A stretch of 64,000 nucleotides of DNA from Sternotherus odoratus (GCA_032164245.1 JAVMKO010000021.1:9988285-10052284), one strand, 5' to 3'. Shown: positions 36,901-44,411, counted from the first letter of the stretch. Made by a program: numbers and translations. The notes: generated from the sequence alone by a model not told the origin.

Positions 36901-37023
36901 CGGCTGGGCCCCGGCCCCCCGGGCTCCGCCTCGGGGCGGCCGGCGGGGCCCGGGCGCCCCTTGCCTGGCGGCGGGGCCCGGGGCTCTGCCCAGCCGGGCG
37001 GCGGGGTCCTCGCGGCGCTGCAT
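15836..37023 (-). CDS. KHDRBS1: KHDRBS1 (Sam68), complete nine-exon gene
   Basis: Sam68 is a nuclear STAR-family RNA-binding protein that binds U(U/A)AA-type sites, controls alternative splicing and acts as an adaptor for Src-family kinases. Nine coding exons join with consistent phases to 1266 bases, 421 residues (human 443). Order: Pro/Ala/Arg-rich N terminus (1-73), conserved [20 protein letters not shown] (74-93), QUA1 dimer region (about 97-146), KH domain with GPQG loop (155-158), QUA2 (to about 278), RG-rich and proline-rich SH3-binding part (about 258-345), Tyr-rich region (about 343-390), and C-terminal nuclear signal ending in PYGRY. The N-terminal 70 residues are shorter than and unlike mammals; the rest is nearly identical. 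The divergent neighbour is PTP4A2, and TMEM39B follows on the same strand. The start is the only ATG before the conserved MEPENKY block with an MQRR context matching mammals. Confidence 0.97.
15934..18648 (-). other. KHDRBS1: KHDRBS1 intron 8
   Basis: A 2.7 kb intron between GTACGT (donor) and TTTGCAG (acceptor). No transposon I can name. Short frames near 16867-17409 and 18117-18353 show no domain. An AT dinucleotide run lies at about 18018-18028. Confidence 0.6.
18649..18707 (-). CDS. KHDRBS1: KHDRBS1 exon 8
   Basis: 59 bases reading [20 protein letters not shown], part of the Tyr-rich region that is phosphorylated by Src-type and BRK kinases. Acceptor CTCTTCCAG, donor GTACGT. Human has [20 protein letters not shown]. 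Confidence 0.95.
18818..19260. mobile_element. TA-flanked DNA transposon relic in KHDRBS1 intron 7
   Basis: The ends CCGTATTTTTCGTCCTATA and TATAGGGCGAAAAATACGG are near-perfect terminal inverted repeats, flanked on each side by TA (18816-18817, 19261-19262), the target of Tc1/mariner-type elements. The interior repeats CCTATAAGACGC-type words and has a GC-rich core with poly-A and poly-T runs. It encodes no transposase; long open frames across it come from composition. Confidence 0.8.
18916..19050. repeat. Perfect 42-bp GC-rich inverted repeat
   Basis: 18916-18957 and 19009-19050 are exact reverse complements (arm begins GCCTCGCTCTCCCGTCCCCG), separated by 51 bases. In the KHDRBS1 pre-mRNA it can form a very stable hairpin between exons 7 and 8. 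Further partial copies of the same arm lie at 18980-18997 and 19139-19160. Confidence 0.9.
19556..19623 (-). CDS. KHDRBS1: KHDRBS1 exon 7
   Basis: 68 bases reading [20 protein letters not shown] then GQ, the start of the Tyr-rich region. Acceptor TTTTTCAG, donor GTAAG. The mammalian SQSQ is SQGQ here. Confidence 0.95.
19624..20740 (-). other. KHDRBS1: KHDRBS1 intron 6
   Basis: A 1.1 kb intron. Its upstream third contains the small hAT-type element at 20487-20680, which comes within about 60 bases of the donor of exon 6. Nothing else recognised. Confidence 0.6.
20487..20680. mobile_element. Small hAT-type element
   Basis: The left end (AGTATGCCTACTCTGCAAT) and right end (TTTCAGTGTAGACATGCCT) are degenerate inverted repeats. 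The interior has the paired blocks AATTGCAGTGTAGACA and AATTAAACAGCCCC, and GGCTGGCCAGTGCCAGCCGA against AGCCAGCTGGCATGGGCC. The same family occurs at 40023-40286. No coding capacity. Confidence 0.7.
20741..20945 (-). CDS. KHDRBS1: KHDRBS1 exon 6
   Basis: 205 bases encoding the RG-rich arginine-methylation region and proline-rich SH3/WW ligands: [34 protein letters not shown], then [15 protein letters not shown]. Acceptor CTTTTTAG, donor GTAAGA. The Gly-Val-Val-Gly is Gly-Val-Gly in human. Confidence 0.96.
21430..21668. repeat. G-rich degenerate tandem repeat
   Basis: Five to six copies of a unit of roughly 38-45 bases built on GGTCCGTTGGAGGGGG and GAGAGCTGAGCGAATGCGGG. It lies in KHDRBS1 intron 5, immediately next to a TA-flanked element. 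A TTTTAAAAATTTTCGATTCTTACC word inside it recurs at about 22088-22110, so both flanks of the nested element were once one repeat. Confidence 0.75.
21671..22000. mobile_element. TA-flanked DNA transposon relic nested in a repeat
   Basis: Ends are CCGTGTTTCCCCGAAA and TTTTCGGGGAAACAGGG, flanked by TA on both sides (21669-21670, 22001-22002). The interior repeats CCGAAAATAAGACC words. This is a non-autonomous element of Tc1/mariner type by its TA target. It is a different family from 18818-19260 but has the same style of repeated sub-terminal words. Confidence 0.8.
22003..22255. repeat. Right flank of the interrupted repeat, with CA and TA runs
   Basis: It contains CCTAAAGCCTATAACTGTAC, CAAATTTCAAGTCTCTAGC and CAAACGGTGTGGAAGGAG, then CACACACACACA and TATATATATATAGATAGAT. 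It looks like the 3' part of an old mobile element with a microsatellite tail; I cannot name the class. Confidence 0.5.
22747..22880 (-). CDS. KHDRBS1: KHDRBS1 exon 5
   Basis: 134 bases: [20 protein letters not shown] (QUA2 region) then [20 protein letters not shown] and PPVPR, the start of the RG- and Pro-rich region. Acceptor TTCTTCTCAG, donor GTAACT. One Ser is Thr compared with human. Confidence 0.97.
24085..24190 (-). mobile_element. Degraded CR1 3'UTR fragment, minus strand
   Basis: AGAGCTGCCATACAAACTCA, TCATCCACCTAGTCCAATAT and CCTGTCATATCAGCCAGTAA match, with changes, the reverse complement of CR1 3' ends elsewhere in the window. Confidence 0.6.
24221..24394. mobile_element. 174-bp hAT element with exact 8-bp target duplication
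   Basis: Perfect 14-bp terminal inverted repeats CAGGCCTGCACAAC / GTTGTGCAGGCCTG. The 8-bp direct repeat CTCTAGAA flanks both sides (24213-24220 and 24395-24402). CA..TG ends and an 8-bp duplication are the hAT signature. No transposase; mobilised in trans. Confidence 0.92.
24431..24745. repeat. Interspersed repeat with inverted arms
   Basis: The left arm (ACATCTTTTACTAGACCAAC, GAGAGATACGCTTTCAAGCT) is roughly the reverse complement of the right arm (AAGCTTGAAAGCATATTGAT, CCACTAAAAGGTATTACACT). This inverted-arm layout is like the Penelope-like element at 11391-12254, but no coding remnant lies between. Related fragments are at 3237-3350 and 49021-49100. Confidence 0.55.
24913..25059 (-). 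CDS. KHDRBS1: KHDRBS1 exon 4
   Basis: 147 bases, 49 codons, second half of the KH domain: [40 protein letters not shown] and EEVKKFLVP. Identical to human as far as I can recall. Acceptor TTATTTCAG, donor GTATGC. Confidence 0.98.
25953..26195. mobile_element. Small hAT-type element
   Basis: It begins AGGCCTTGTCTACACTAAAG and ends GAGCAGACAAGCCCT, a worn inverted pair. The interior holds the TCGACCGCCACAGCATTGAT-type palindromic words of this turtle family. Confidence 0.65.
26609..27474. mobile_element. 0.87-kb non-autonomous hAT element
   Basis: The ends CAGTGGTCACCAACC and TTGGAGACCACTG are inverted repeats. The flanks GGCTGGAA (26601-26608) and GGCTAGAG (27475-27482) match in 6 of 8 bases, an old 8-bp target duplication. 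It carries TTGATCGCGATCAACTGGTC near the left end. The C-rich interior gives a 244-codon open frame (26611-27345) with no domain; I regard it as spurious. Confidence 0.8.
28550..28740. mobile_element. hAT-type element fragment
   Basis: It starts AAGGTCATGTCTACACTACA, the tip of the family seen repeatedly here, and continues with GTGCGCACACACTTGGCTTC and GGGCACTGTGGGATAGTG. The other end is not clear, so it may be truncated. Confidence 0.5.
28894..29010 (-). CDS. KHDRBS1: KHDRBS1 exon 3
   Basis: 117 bases, 39 codons, first half of the KH domain: [39 protein letters not shown]. The GPQG loop contacts RNA. Acceptor TTTATCAG, donor GTAAGA. Identical to human as far as I can recall. Confidence 0.98.
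29011..29599 (-). other. KHDRBS1: KHDRBS1 intron 2
   Basis: A 589-base intron without recognisable repeats. Confidence 0.7.
29600..29724 (-). CDS. KHDRBS1: KHDRBS1 exon 2
   Basis: 125 bases encoding the QUA1 region and entry to the KH domain: [40 protein letters not shown] and PK. Acceptor TATCTTGTCCAG, donor GTGAGG. Human has GDSKKDDEENYLD, so a few acidic-linker residues differ. Confidence 0.98.
31268..31562. mobile_element. hAT-type element
   Basis: It begins AAAGGCTGTTCTACAATGAA and ends AGTTTAGACATTGCCTT. The interior (AAGTTAGGTCAACC, CACCCCTGAGCAATACATTT, TAGGTACTGCCTCTCAAGGA) is shared with the copies at 47241-47450, 54818-55112 and 56968-57247. Confidence 0.72.
32587..32720. mobile_element. 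hAT-type element, partial
   Basis: It starts AGGGCTTGTCTACATGGTAG and has ATTCTAATGCACACCATATT and TTTGTAGACCCTGTTGACAC. A recognised turtle MITE style; the right end is not defined. Confidence 0.55.
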
Positions 37024-37250
37024 CCGCGGAAAGAGGGGGCGGGGGGGCGGCCGAACGAGCGGGGGGACCGAGAGGGCGAACAGGGTTGCCGCGCACCGAC
37101 CGCCGGGGCTCCCAAGACAGGAAGTGAAGGGCCGGAAACACCGCCTCCCCCGCCGCCAACAGCTCCTCGCCCACTGCGCCTGCGCTCCCGCCGCCGCCGC
37201 CGCCCGCTCCCGTGCGGCGTGAACGTTCGCACACCGCCCCCGTCACAGAA
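36000..37250 (-). promoter_or_regulatory. KHDRBS1: KHDRBS1 CpG-island promoter
   Basis: A CpG-rich block spanning exon 1, its 5'UTR and the start of intron 1. On the minus strand just upstream of the start codon lie two ETS-type cores (CCGGAA-type at about 37131-37137 on the plus strand, AGGAAGTG at about 37120-37127), so the start of transcription is probably near 37140-37200. No TATA box is seen. Confidence 0.7.
36711..37023 (-). CDS. KHDRBS1: KHDRBS1 exon 1 (coding part)
   Basis: 313 bases. It starts [20 protein letters not shown] and ends [20 protein letters not shown] then [11 protein letters not shown] before a GTAGCC donor. The stretch between, rich in Pro, Ala, Gly and Arg with an AAATAAAAA run and a [13 protein letters not shown]3-type ligand, is shorter than in mammals by about 20 residues and poorly conserved, as expected for a disordered, GC-rich exon. 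Confidence 0.95.
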
Positions 37251-37726
37251 GGATCAAGCACTAAGCATGCGCTGCTGCCTCCGTCGAGAACAAAGCGCCG
37301 AAGGGGGCTGATGCGCATGCCCAACCGTCGCCCGGTGTGGTCCCTGCGCACGCGCAACCTTCAGCCCGCGAAGGCAAGCGCGCGAGACTCTCGCTGCGCA
37401 CGCGTCGAGCTGAGCGGCGCCTTATTAAGTCACAGCTCCGCCGCAAACAGAGTGCCCAGGGAACTCAATGCGCCTGCGCGGCACGCTAACAATCAGGCGA
37501 GGGCCACTGCGCGTGCGCCACCAACGCCTTGAGTCGAGAACAAAGCGTCGGCTACACCTCAAGGCGCATGCGTATTGGATTCTGTCTCCGCCTCCCAGGT
37601 CAGGGCGTGGCGGTGTTGGCTTCAATGCGCATGTCCACTTCTCCTCCCCTCCCCTTCCCTCCCCTCCCCTCGGCCCTGTGCTCGCGAGTCGTTGCGCTGT
37701 CTCCGAACGTGCTGCTGTGCGCATGT
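37173..37726. promoter_or_regulatory. KHDRBS1: Cluster of ten NRF1-like sites upstream of KHDRBS1
   Basis: Ten palindromic-type sites of the form (T)GCGCA(T/C)GCGC or one mismatch away occur at about 37173, 37265, 37311, 37344, 37394, 37468, 37506, 37562, 37625 and 37717. An inverted CCAAT (ATTGG) is at 37574. Parts of the cluster repeat the phrase TCGAGAACAAAGCG (about 37284 and 37534), so the region seems to have grown by local duplication. Confidence 0.6.
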
Positions 37727-37870
37727 CCCGAGTCGTGGTGCTGGTAGGGGCACGTGGTCGGGAGAAGGGGAGCCAGGGTGGGGACAAGACCTGAGATGAG
37801 CCAATGGTAGACAGCCCTGGAGACACTGCTGGGGCACGGGGGCATGTGGTGGGTCTAGACCCCAGGGGCA

Positions 37871-38455
37871 AAGGGTGGCCATGGGGGGGTTGGGGAGCCC
37901 AGGGATTGTGGCCATGGGGGGCTTGGGGGGCCCAGGGATTGTGGCCATGGGGGGATTGTGGGGCCCAGGGATTGTGGCCATGGGGGGTTGGGGAGCCCAG
38001 GGATTGTGGCCATGGGGGGGTTGGGGAGCCCAGGGATTGTGGCCATGGGGGGGTTGGGGAGCCCAGGGATTGTGGCCATGGGGGGGTTGGGGAGCCCAGG
38101 GATTGTGGCCATGGGGGGGTTGGGGAGCCCAGGGATTGTGGCCATGGGGGGGTTGGGGAGCCCAGGGATTGTGGCCATGGGGGGGTTGGGGAGCCCAGGG
38201 ATTGTGGCCATGGGGGGGGGGGGTTGGGGAGCCCAGGGATTGTGGCCATGGGGGGGGGGGGTTGTGGGGCCCAGGGATTGTGGCCATGGGGGGGTTGGGG
38301 AGCCCAGGGATTGTGGCCATGGGGCGGGGGGTTGTGGGGCCCAGGGATTGTGGCCATGGGGCGGGGGGTTGTGGGGCCCAGGGATTGTGGCCATGGGGCG
38401 GGGGGGCCCAGGGATTGTGGCCATGGGGGGGGGCAGGGATTGTGGCGCCCAGGGA
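37871..38455. repeat. 33-bp G-rich minisatellite, about 17 copies
   Basis: The unit runs GGCCATGGGGGGGTTGGGG then AGCCCAGGGATTGT. Seventeen GGCCATGG cores can be counted. Middle copies are near identical; the right-hand copies vary in the G-run (7 to 12 G) and have TTGTGGGGCCC variants. Since 33 is a multiple of 3, the array is open in several frames on both strands; these are not genes. Each unit has several G-runs and can form quadruplexes. Confidence 0.95.
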
Positions 38456-39042
38456 TCGTTCGTAGTCCAGCAACGCAGTGGAATAGAACAACAGTTCATA
38501 AAAGCTATGGCTACTCTAGAAAATCCTGCCATGCCTGATAGTGGGCGTCTGTCATATCATGAGGGTTCACTCAGGGGGCCTTAGGAAGGAAGAAACTTCT
38601 GAGGAGAGAGACTTCTCAGAGGAGCTGCTTAGCCGCTCCCTAGGAAAGGAGCTCCAAGAGGGAGCTATGAGTGCCGAGACCCTGGTCCTAGTGAAAGGAC
38701 CGTAGCAGCTCTCAGGCAGTGAGCGCACGCTACCTTTTCAGAGTGTCTCACCATCTGGGCTTCTTTCTCTTCCCTCTTCTCTGCATTCGCTTTCCTTCCT
38801 AGTTCAGTCATCCCCTCCCCTTCCAGCTCTGTGTCACGCCCCGACACAGTTCTCACAGGCTTCACCCAGCAGCCTATTCACCTTCTCTCCCTGCCCATTC
38901 TTCCCGGACCACATGGCTCCTGTGCCTTCCCAACTGCCACGGCATCTTCCCAGACACTTCTGGCCCAAACATTCCACTTCCACTCCTGCCAATGGGCCAC
39001 CACTGCCCCAGCCATTTCTTTGGGGACGAGATGCTCTCTTAT
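38456..39042. other. Intergenic DNA, no feature
   Basis: Unique-looking sequence between the minisatellite and a Penelope-like end; nothing coding recognised. Confidence 0.5.
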
Positions 39043-39172
39043 TGCATCCGATGAAGTGGGCTATAGCCCACGAAAGCTTATGCTGAAATAAACTAGTTAG
39101 TCTCTAAGGTGCTACAAGTATTCCTCGCTTTCTTTACGGATACGGACTAACATGGCTGCTATTCTTGAACCT
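39043..39172. mobile_element. Penelope-like element terminal arm only
   Basis: GCATCCGATGAAGTGGGCTA, AGCCCACGAAAGCTTATGCT and CTAACATGGCTGCTATTCTT are the same arm as at 12160-12254 and, inverted, at 11391-11520. It includes the outer 35 bases that only the left arm has there. No internal sequence remains. Confidence 0.8.
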
Positions 39173-40022
39173 ATCTTATTATTATGTACAGCGCCTACCA
39201 TAATAGGGCCCCGATCTTAGTCAGGGCCTCTGTATTTATAGAAATCCCAATTAAAAATAGTTAATTGTTGGTTGTTTAGCTGGCGGCAGCATCTCTCCAT
39301 CCCTGAGGCAAAGCCACAGGGTGGATATTCTTTTTCTCTGGATGGAATTGAGAAGTTGATCATTTTTCAGTGCTGAGTGTGTGGTCCTCCCTGCCCTCTG
39401 CCCCGTTCTACATGGGTGTAATAAGGGAGAAGAGGACTGCCTGGGTGGATGTGCTGGCTTCTGTGTTATCACAAGTACCCCCTGAAATTGGGATGACAGC
39501 TCTCGACACGGCTGCCTATGTTTGGCTTCAGAGAGAAGGAAGCCTCGAGGGCTCTGGGCACCAGCGATTGCATACTTCGCAAATGGATGTGTGCCACAGA
39601 GACGCCCATCTGCAGCCTGAGAAGGGGCCCATGTGGAGGGGTTTCTGGCTGGATTGGAGAATAGAGGAACTCTTGTTCCAGCTTTTGTCAGTGTCATTCC
39701 CGCTGCAGCTGCCTGCTTAGCGAAGCAGCAGTGGGGGGTTCTAGGGGGGCTCCTCTTGAGAGGGGGCCTGGAAAGGGGGTCCTGAGTCTTTCCTTTGCAA
39801 CCCTCTCTTAATCTCTTCTGCTAAAAAAAGGAAACTTTGGTTCAGGGTCTCAGATCTAAGAGATCATCAGTGTTCATTATTATTACAGGTTAATATCAGC
39901 TTCGATGTCTGTAACCCCTTTGGTTTCAGAGACCCCACTCTGTGTATTGAATGCTGTGTTCTGCTGCCCTCTGGTGGTGAGTGGGAGGTATTTGAAAATA
40001 GATCAATACGTGGTGTGCACAC
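39173..40022. other. Intergenic DNA with a CTCF-like site
   Basis: The start (GTACAGCGCCTACCATAATA, GGGCCCCGATC) is a common vertebrate repeat scrap. A 148-codon minus-strand frame (39251-39697) has no recognised domain. Confidence 0.4.
39964..39977 (-). promoter_or_regulatory. CTCF-like motif
   Basis: CTGCCCTCTGGTGG is the reverse complement of CCACCAGAGGGCAG, a textbook CTCF core. It points toward KHDRBS1. Binding is not shown by sequence alone. Confidence 0.5.
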
Positions 40023-40286
40023 AATTATGTCTACACTGCAATTAAAAACTGGTGCCTGGCCTGTGCCGGCTGACTTGGGATCCTCGGGCTAAAGGACTGT
40101 TTAATTACAGTGTAGATGTTCGGGCATGGGCTGGAGCCTGGGCTCTAGGACTCTGCAAGATGGGAAATGCAGCCCAAGCCTGCACATGTCCACTGCGATT
40201 AAACATCCCCTTACCTGAGCCCCGTGAGACTGAGCCATCTGGCACGGGCCAGCTGTGCTTTCCAGTTGCAGTGTAAACATACCCAA
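40023..40286. mobile_element. Small hAT-type element
   Basis: The ends AATTATGTCTACACTGCAAT and GTTGCAGTGTAAACATACCC are inverted repeats. The interior has CTGTGCCGGCTGACTTGGGA and the repeated AATTACAGTGTAGATG. Same family as 20487-20680. Confidence 0.72.
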
Positions 40287-42429
40287 ATAGGCAAATATGG
40301 GACAACAGGAACTCTGGAGAGGAAAAATAATCCCATTTTCAGAATAGAACCAAGCACATCAAAACACCAGCTCATATGGCACAAGCCCTCTTCAGAATTT
40401 TCTGTGTCTACAGTGCCTTCTGTCCAAGGCCTTCATAGAGTGAAATATACCCCGGTGCAGGGGCTCAGCACAAGGTCTATGCACCACTGAATCCCCCAAA
40501 TTAGGACATACGTGGGTCTTAAGTGGTGCATCGGCCTCATGCTGGCCCTCTGCAGTGGGGTGAGTTGCACCCAGAGTGCTGCACGAACATGATTGCAGCC
40601 CTGTGACGCCCTCCTGTTATATAAATGTCACACCCAGACAGTATGTCTGCTTGACATGCCCAGGGCAATAATCCCACATGACACCAGGAAAGGAAAGCAT
40701 GTGGCATGCTATAAATCAGCACTATTTTACAGGAGTGGGAGTACTGGGAGGACGGGGATTGTTTTGGTCAGTTACAGCCAAGCGGCCAGGATTGAAACTC
40801 TCATCCAGCTCCCAGGTTCTAGGAGTCCAGCCAGAAGTGGAGTCAGAACTGTAAGAAGGGGCAGGGTCCTGCTGAGCCCAAGCTCTGAGTCAGCTGTATC
40901 CGGTGTTCCACCCCTTCTACAAGGAAACAGATCAATGGGTCATTCATACCTTTCACTTCACCTTCCCTGGAGCCACCTGGAGACCGGCCAGATGAATCAG
41001 TCTACTGAACCTGTTCTCCTTTTTGTGTGCTCGTTGCTCACCTCTGCCCATGCTCCTGGGCCTTCTCCCAATTCCCTTCTACCTCCCTGCTCTCAGCTTG
41101 TCAGGATGAAACTTGAGAACTATTTCCATTTCCAGAATACATAATATGTTGTTTTTGTTGGGTATTTGTCTGACATTGGGAACTGACATCATAATAGATC
41201 ACCCATGGCAATAAGGTACGTAAACACCCCAGATCTGGCTCCACTCATCTCACTGGAGTAACTCCCTGTGGAAGTCAAACGAGTTACATGGAGAGCAGGA
41301 TTTGGGGCCCGATCCAAAGCCCAGTGTAGTCAGCTGGAGTCATTGACGTCAGTGGGTTTTGGATTAGTCCTCAGTCCCCTGACCTTACCCCCTTACTCCA
41401 GTCATCTAAGCTTTCTCCTTGAATCAGTACTTTGGTAAATGCCAAGGGAAGTAGTGAGACCGTTCTGCTCTCTCAGAGCTATTGTTTCAGGCTGCCTATA
41501 GACTCAGGTTTGGTTACATGTGAGTCACATCTTCAAGTTTCATTTGCAACCATAAGGGATAGACACATTTTTTAAAAATGAAAACGGGGATTCAGGAGCA
41601 CAATTGTGCATAAGAGGTGGATTTCCATGGCAAACCCCACAGCTGTGGGATACACGAGGGCCGGTGTTATGACCCATTGTGCCACCCAAAATCATTTATC
41701 CCCTCTAATGTATCACTACAGTTCTTTTCATTAATCAAAAGAAACAGTGTGACAAGTCTATTTTCCCTCTTTGTATCCTGCTCTGTCCAATTCTTTCCAC
41801 CTCCCCTAATTACTAGCTGCTGACTTCTAGCACAAATCAAACTTCTCTGCTTGGTGAACACCACAACCATGCTTTTCTCCCGGGTTTATGGTCATTTGTT
41901 TTTCCTTCTTCCTGGCACAAGTTCCTCAGAGCAGTGACCACTATGTTATCTTTAGCTTCTGTCTTGCAGTTGTTTTGTGTTGGCCAACATGTGGTTTCAT
42001 GTTTTCATCACAAGATACAGAACTGACAGTCTCCTCCTGCCCTGCTCTGCTCTGCTCTGCCTTACATGTTAGATGCAACTCTGACAGGTAAAGATGCGTC
42101 TTAGAGCTAATTTAGACCAGCGGGTAAAGATCAATATGTATCTGATTCAAAACAGGGTAGGAAATGCCTAGCCCTCCTGCCCTGTGGAATCTCCTATGAA
42201 ATGCACGTGGAATCTCAGAAAACATTATGTAGGACACCTGCTGTGAAATGGGCCAGGCATGAGATAACTTGAATCGATATTGAAGGATGTAGTGTTCTAA
42301 ACAGTCTTTAAGGTATTGGCACTAGGCCTTTAAGAATTGACTTAGTATGTAAACCGTCCATCAAGAACATAACTTCCTGTTATCTAGTAAGATCTGTCAA
42401 GATCCCTAATCACTGAACAGAATGGAATT
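40287..42429. other. Intergenic DNA, nothing recognised
   Basis: About 2.1 kb without a supportable gene. A 183-codon open frame at 40593-41144 has no domain and no conserved look. Confidence 0.45.
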
Positions 42430-42850
42430 AAATACACAACTCCTTGTATTGTAAGAAAGTGTGTGATCTTGGCTGTTTTTCGTGATATGCTAAAGTATGA
42501 CTCTTAAGTGTGGCCACTTCCTGGGTGGAACGTGGCTGCTGGGTACACTGCACAGTTTAGGACAGGAAGTGAGGAGGAGCAGCATCTCCAACTGGAACTG
42601 CAAGGAGGATTTAGAGAGGCAGAGTGTCATTACCTACATTGGCCAGGAACTTGGACCCTGTGTTTTCAGAGCCAGAGTCCTGAACTCTCCTGCAGTCAAC
42701 TTGCAGTCCTGCGCAGTGAAAGTAAGTGGGTGAGTAGACAACGGTGGAATCATTTAAATTGCCTTGCTGCTGCCTGTGCTATTCCTGTTGTGTAGATAAT
42801 AAACAGAGCACTTTGTTCCCAGGGACTGTCATCCTCATACCTTACTCCAG
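42430..42850 (+). mobile_element. Possible LTR fragment
   Basis: ACTTCCTGGGTGGAACGTGG, TTCAGAGCCAGAGTCCTGAA, AGTGAAAGTAAGTGGGTGAG and a late AATAAACAGAGCACTTTGTT (polyadenylation-type signal) give an LTR-like layout. No coding part is adjacent. The call is tentative. Confidence 0.3.
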
Positions 42851-43325
42851 CACCACTGAACTGCCAAACTAAAATGCTTGCCCTTTGCCTGTTGTTCCTA
42901 AGAGCCCAAATACATCCCTAGAGCTGCCCATGAAATGCCACCTTGACGGAGAGGCATCACTGTCTCTGTGCTGTGAACGACAAACGGGTGGCATGCAGTG
43001 GGATGAGTTAGTGGTGATGAATGTGATTTCATTATAGAGGAGAAGGGAGCCAGAGAACCAGAAATCTCTCTACTGTACTCAGGTTGCAGAGGGTGGGTGG
43101 ATTTCCTGGCCTCAGTGCTTTTCCCAGGAGAGGATAGTCCCTCTCCTACAAAGCCCCTTTCTCCTCTCTAAAGAACCATACAACTTGTTACAAGAGTTTT
43201 ATCTTCCCTGAAAATACCCTCTCCAAAAGGGTATTTCCTTGCATATTGCTCTAGTAGTCAAACACCAGCTCCCTGTGCAGTTCTTGTCCTGCTTCTTGTT
43301 CTCTCCCAACCAAACAGAATCCATG

Positions 43326-43367
43326 GTCTGATGTCCTGGCTCCCTGTCACCACTGCCCACGGTTAGG
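43326..43367 (+). repeat. 42-bp direct repeat, copy 1
   Basis: GGTCTGATGTCCTGGCTCCC followed by TGTCACCACTGCCCACGGTTA; matches 43988-44029 with three differences. Origin unknown; possibly two pieces of one repeat family. Confidence 0.7.
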
Positions 43368-43987
43368 GTGACCTGCTTCTGGCACCTGAACCTAAAATCA
43401 TTCCCCTCTCATCTGTGGCCAATGCCGATGGCTGAGTTTCAACAGTGGCTGCTGAGTCATGACATTCTCTTTGCCCTGCGTGGTTTCTTCCTTGGCATGT
43501 GCTGGGCTTATCATGCCATTCTCAGCTTCACCTGAGAAGGCCCCATTTTCTGCCTGTTAGTTTGTTCTCATGGGCAGGAATGCAGCAGTTCTCATCTGGC
43601 AAGTTACCTGCGCTTGATGGTAAGGGTTTCAGGGTTTGTGGCATCTGAATAGAAAGACAAAATATCTGCCCCAAGGGACTACAGTCTAATAGATTTACCA
43701 TCAGCAGCTGAGAAGGCAGGACATCTGGATCCTATTCTACAATGCCAATGACTTGATACATGGTCTCGGAGAAGTCACTTCCATCTTCTATACAATGGGG
43801 TCCATATTTACCCACCTTTGTGAAGAGCTTTGGGGTCTATGGGTACAAAATGCTATACAAGTGCAGAGTATTATTATTACTTGCACACGAGAAATCTCAG
43901 TGTATGGCTGAGGTCTGCAGAATCAGGATTAAAAGATGCTCCCTGGAAATTTGTGATGCAACCAGCATTTCCCTCTTGATTTCCTTG

Positions 43988-44029
43988 GTCTGATGTCCAG
44001 GCTCTCTGTCACCACTGCCCATGGTTATA
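43988..44029 (+). repeat. 42-bp direct repeat, copy 2
   Basis: GGTCTGATGTCCAGGCTCTC followed by TGTCACCACTGCCCATGGTTA; see 43326-43367. Confidence 0.7.
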
Positions 44030-44271
44030 TATACCTTACATCTCTGCAACACCCAGGACTTTATGTCCACCGCTCCCGCTCTCAAATGTCCGTTTATCAT
44101 TATTGCAACAAATCCACGGCCAGCTAGGAACTTCCTGGCTGTCCCTACAAATTTCACAGCAAGCAGGTATAGAACTTGGGCCCTCCTGTTTCCAAAGCAC
44201 TGGAGCCTAGTGGGGAATTACCATTAGCAGTATAGGGCTTTGGATCCCCAGCTGACCAGTTCCAGCCCCTG

Positions 44272-44285
44272 CCAGCAGGGGGCAG
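44272..44285 (+). promoter_or_regulatory. CTCF-like motif
   Basis: CCAGCAGGGGGCAG fits the CTCF core on the plus strand, 0.7 kb upstream of the PTP4A2 CpG island. With 39964-39977 it makes a divergently oriented pair. Confidence 0.5.
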
Positions 44286-44411
44286 GTGTGGGTGTTCATG
44301 TGACCAGCACAGGGAAAGGAAGTGGTAGGAGGAGGGGCAATGTAGAGGAAACCAAGATGCCGGAGGGGGAGGGGGAGGGAATCTATTCTCTGCAGAGAAG
44401 CATGTGGATGT

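Noticed and set aside
36717..37357. Alternative frames through KHDRBS1 exon 1
   Set aside because: Shadows of the real frame that encodes [11 protein letters not shown].
37871..38455. CRISPR-like spacing of repeats
   Set aside because: Units are contiguous without unique spacers and the window is vertebrate; it is a minisatellite.
37425..38584. Several 190-310 codon open frames on both strands
   Set aside because: They are produced by the 33-bp minisatellite, whose unit is a multiple of three; the peptides are mere repeats of the unit and no splice or start context supports them.
40593..41144. 183-codon plus-strand frame
   Set aside because: No domain, low-complexity Ser/Pro content, no conserved start or splice sites.
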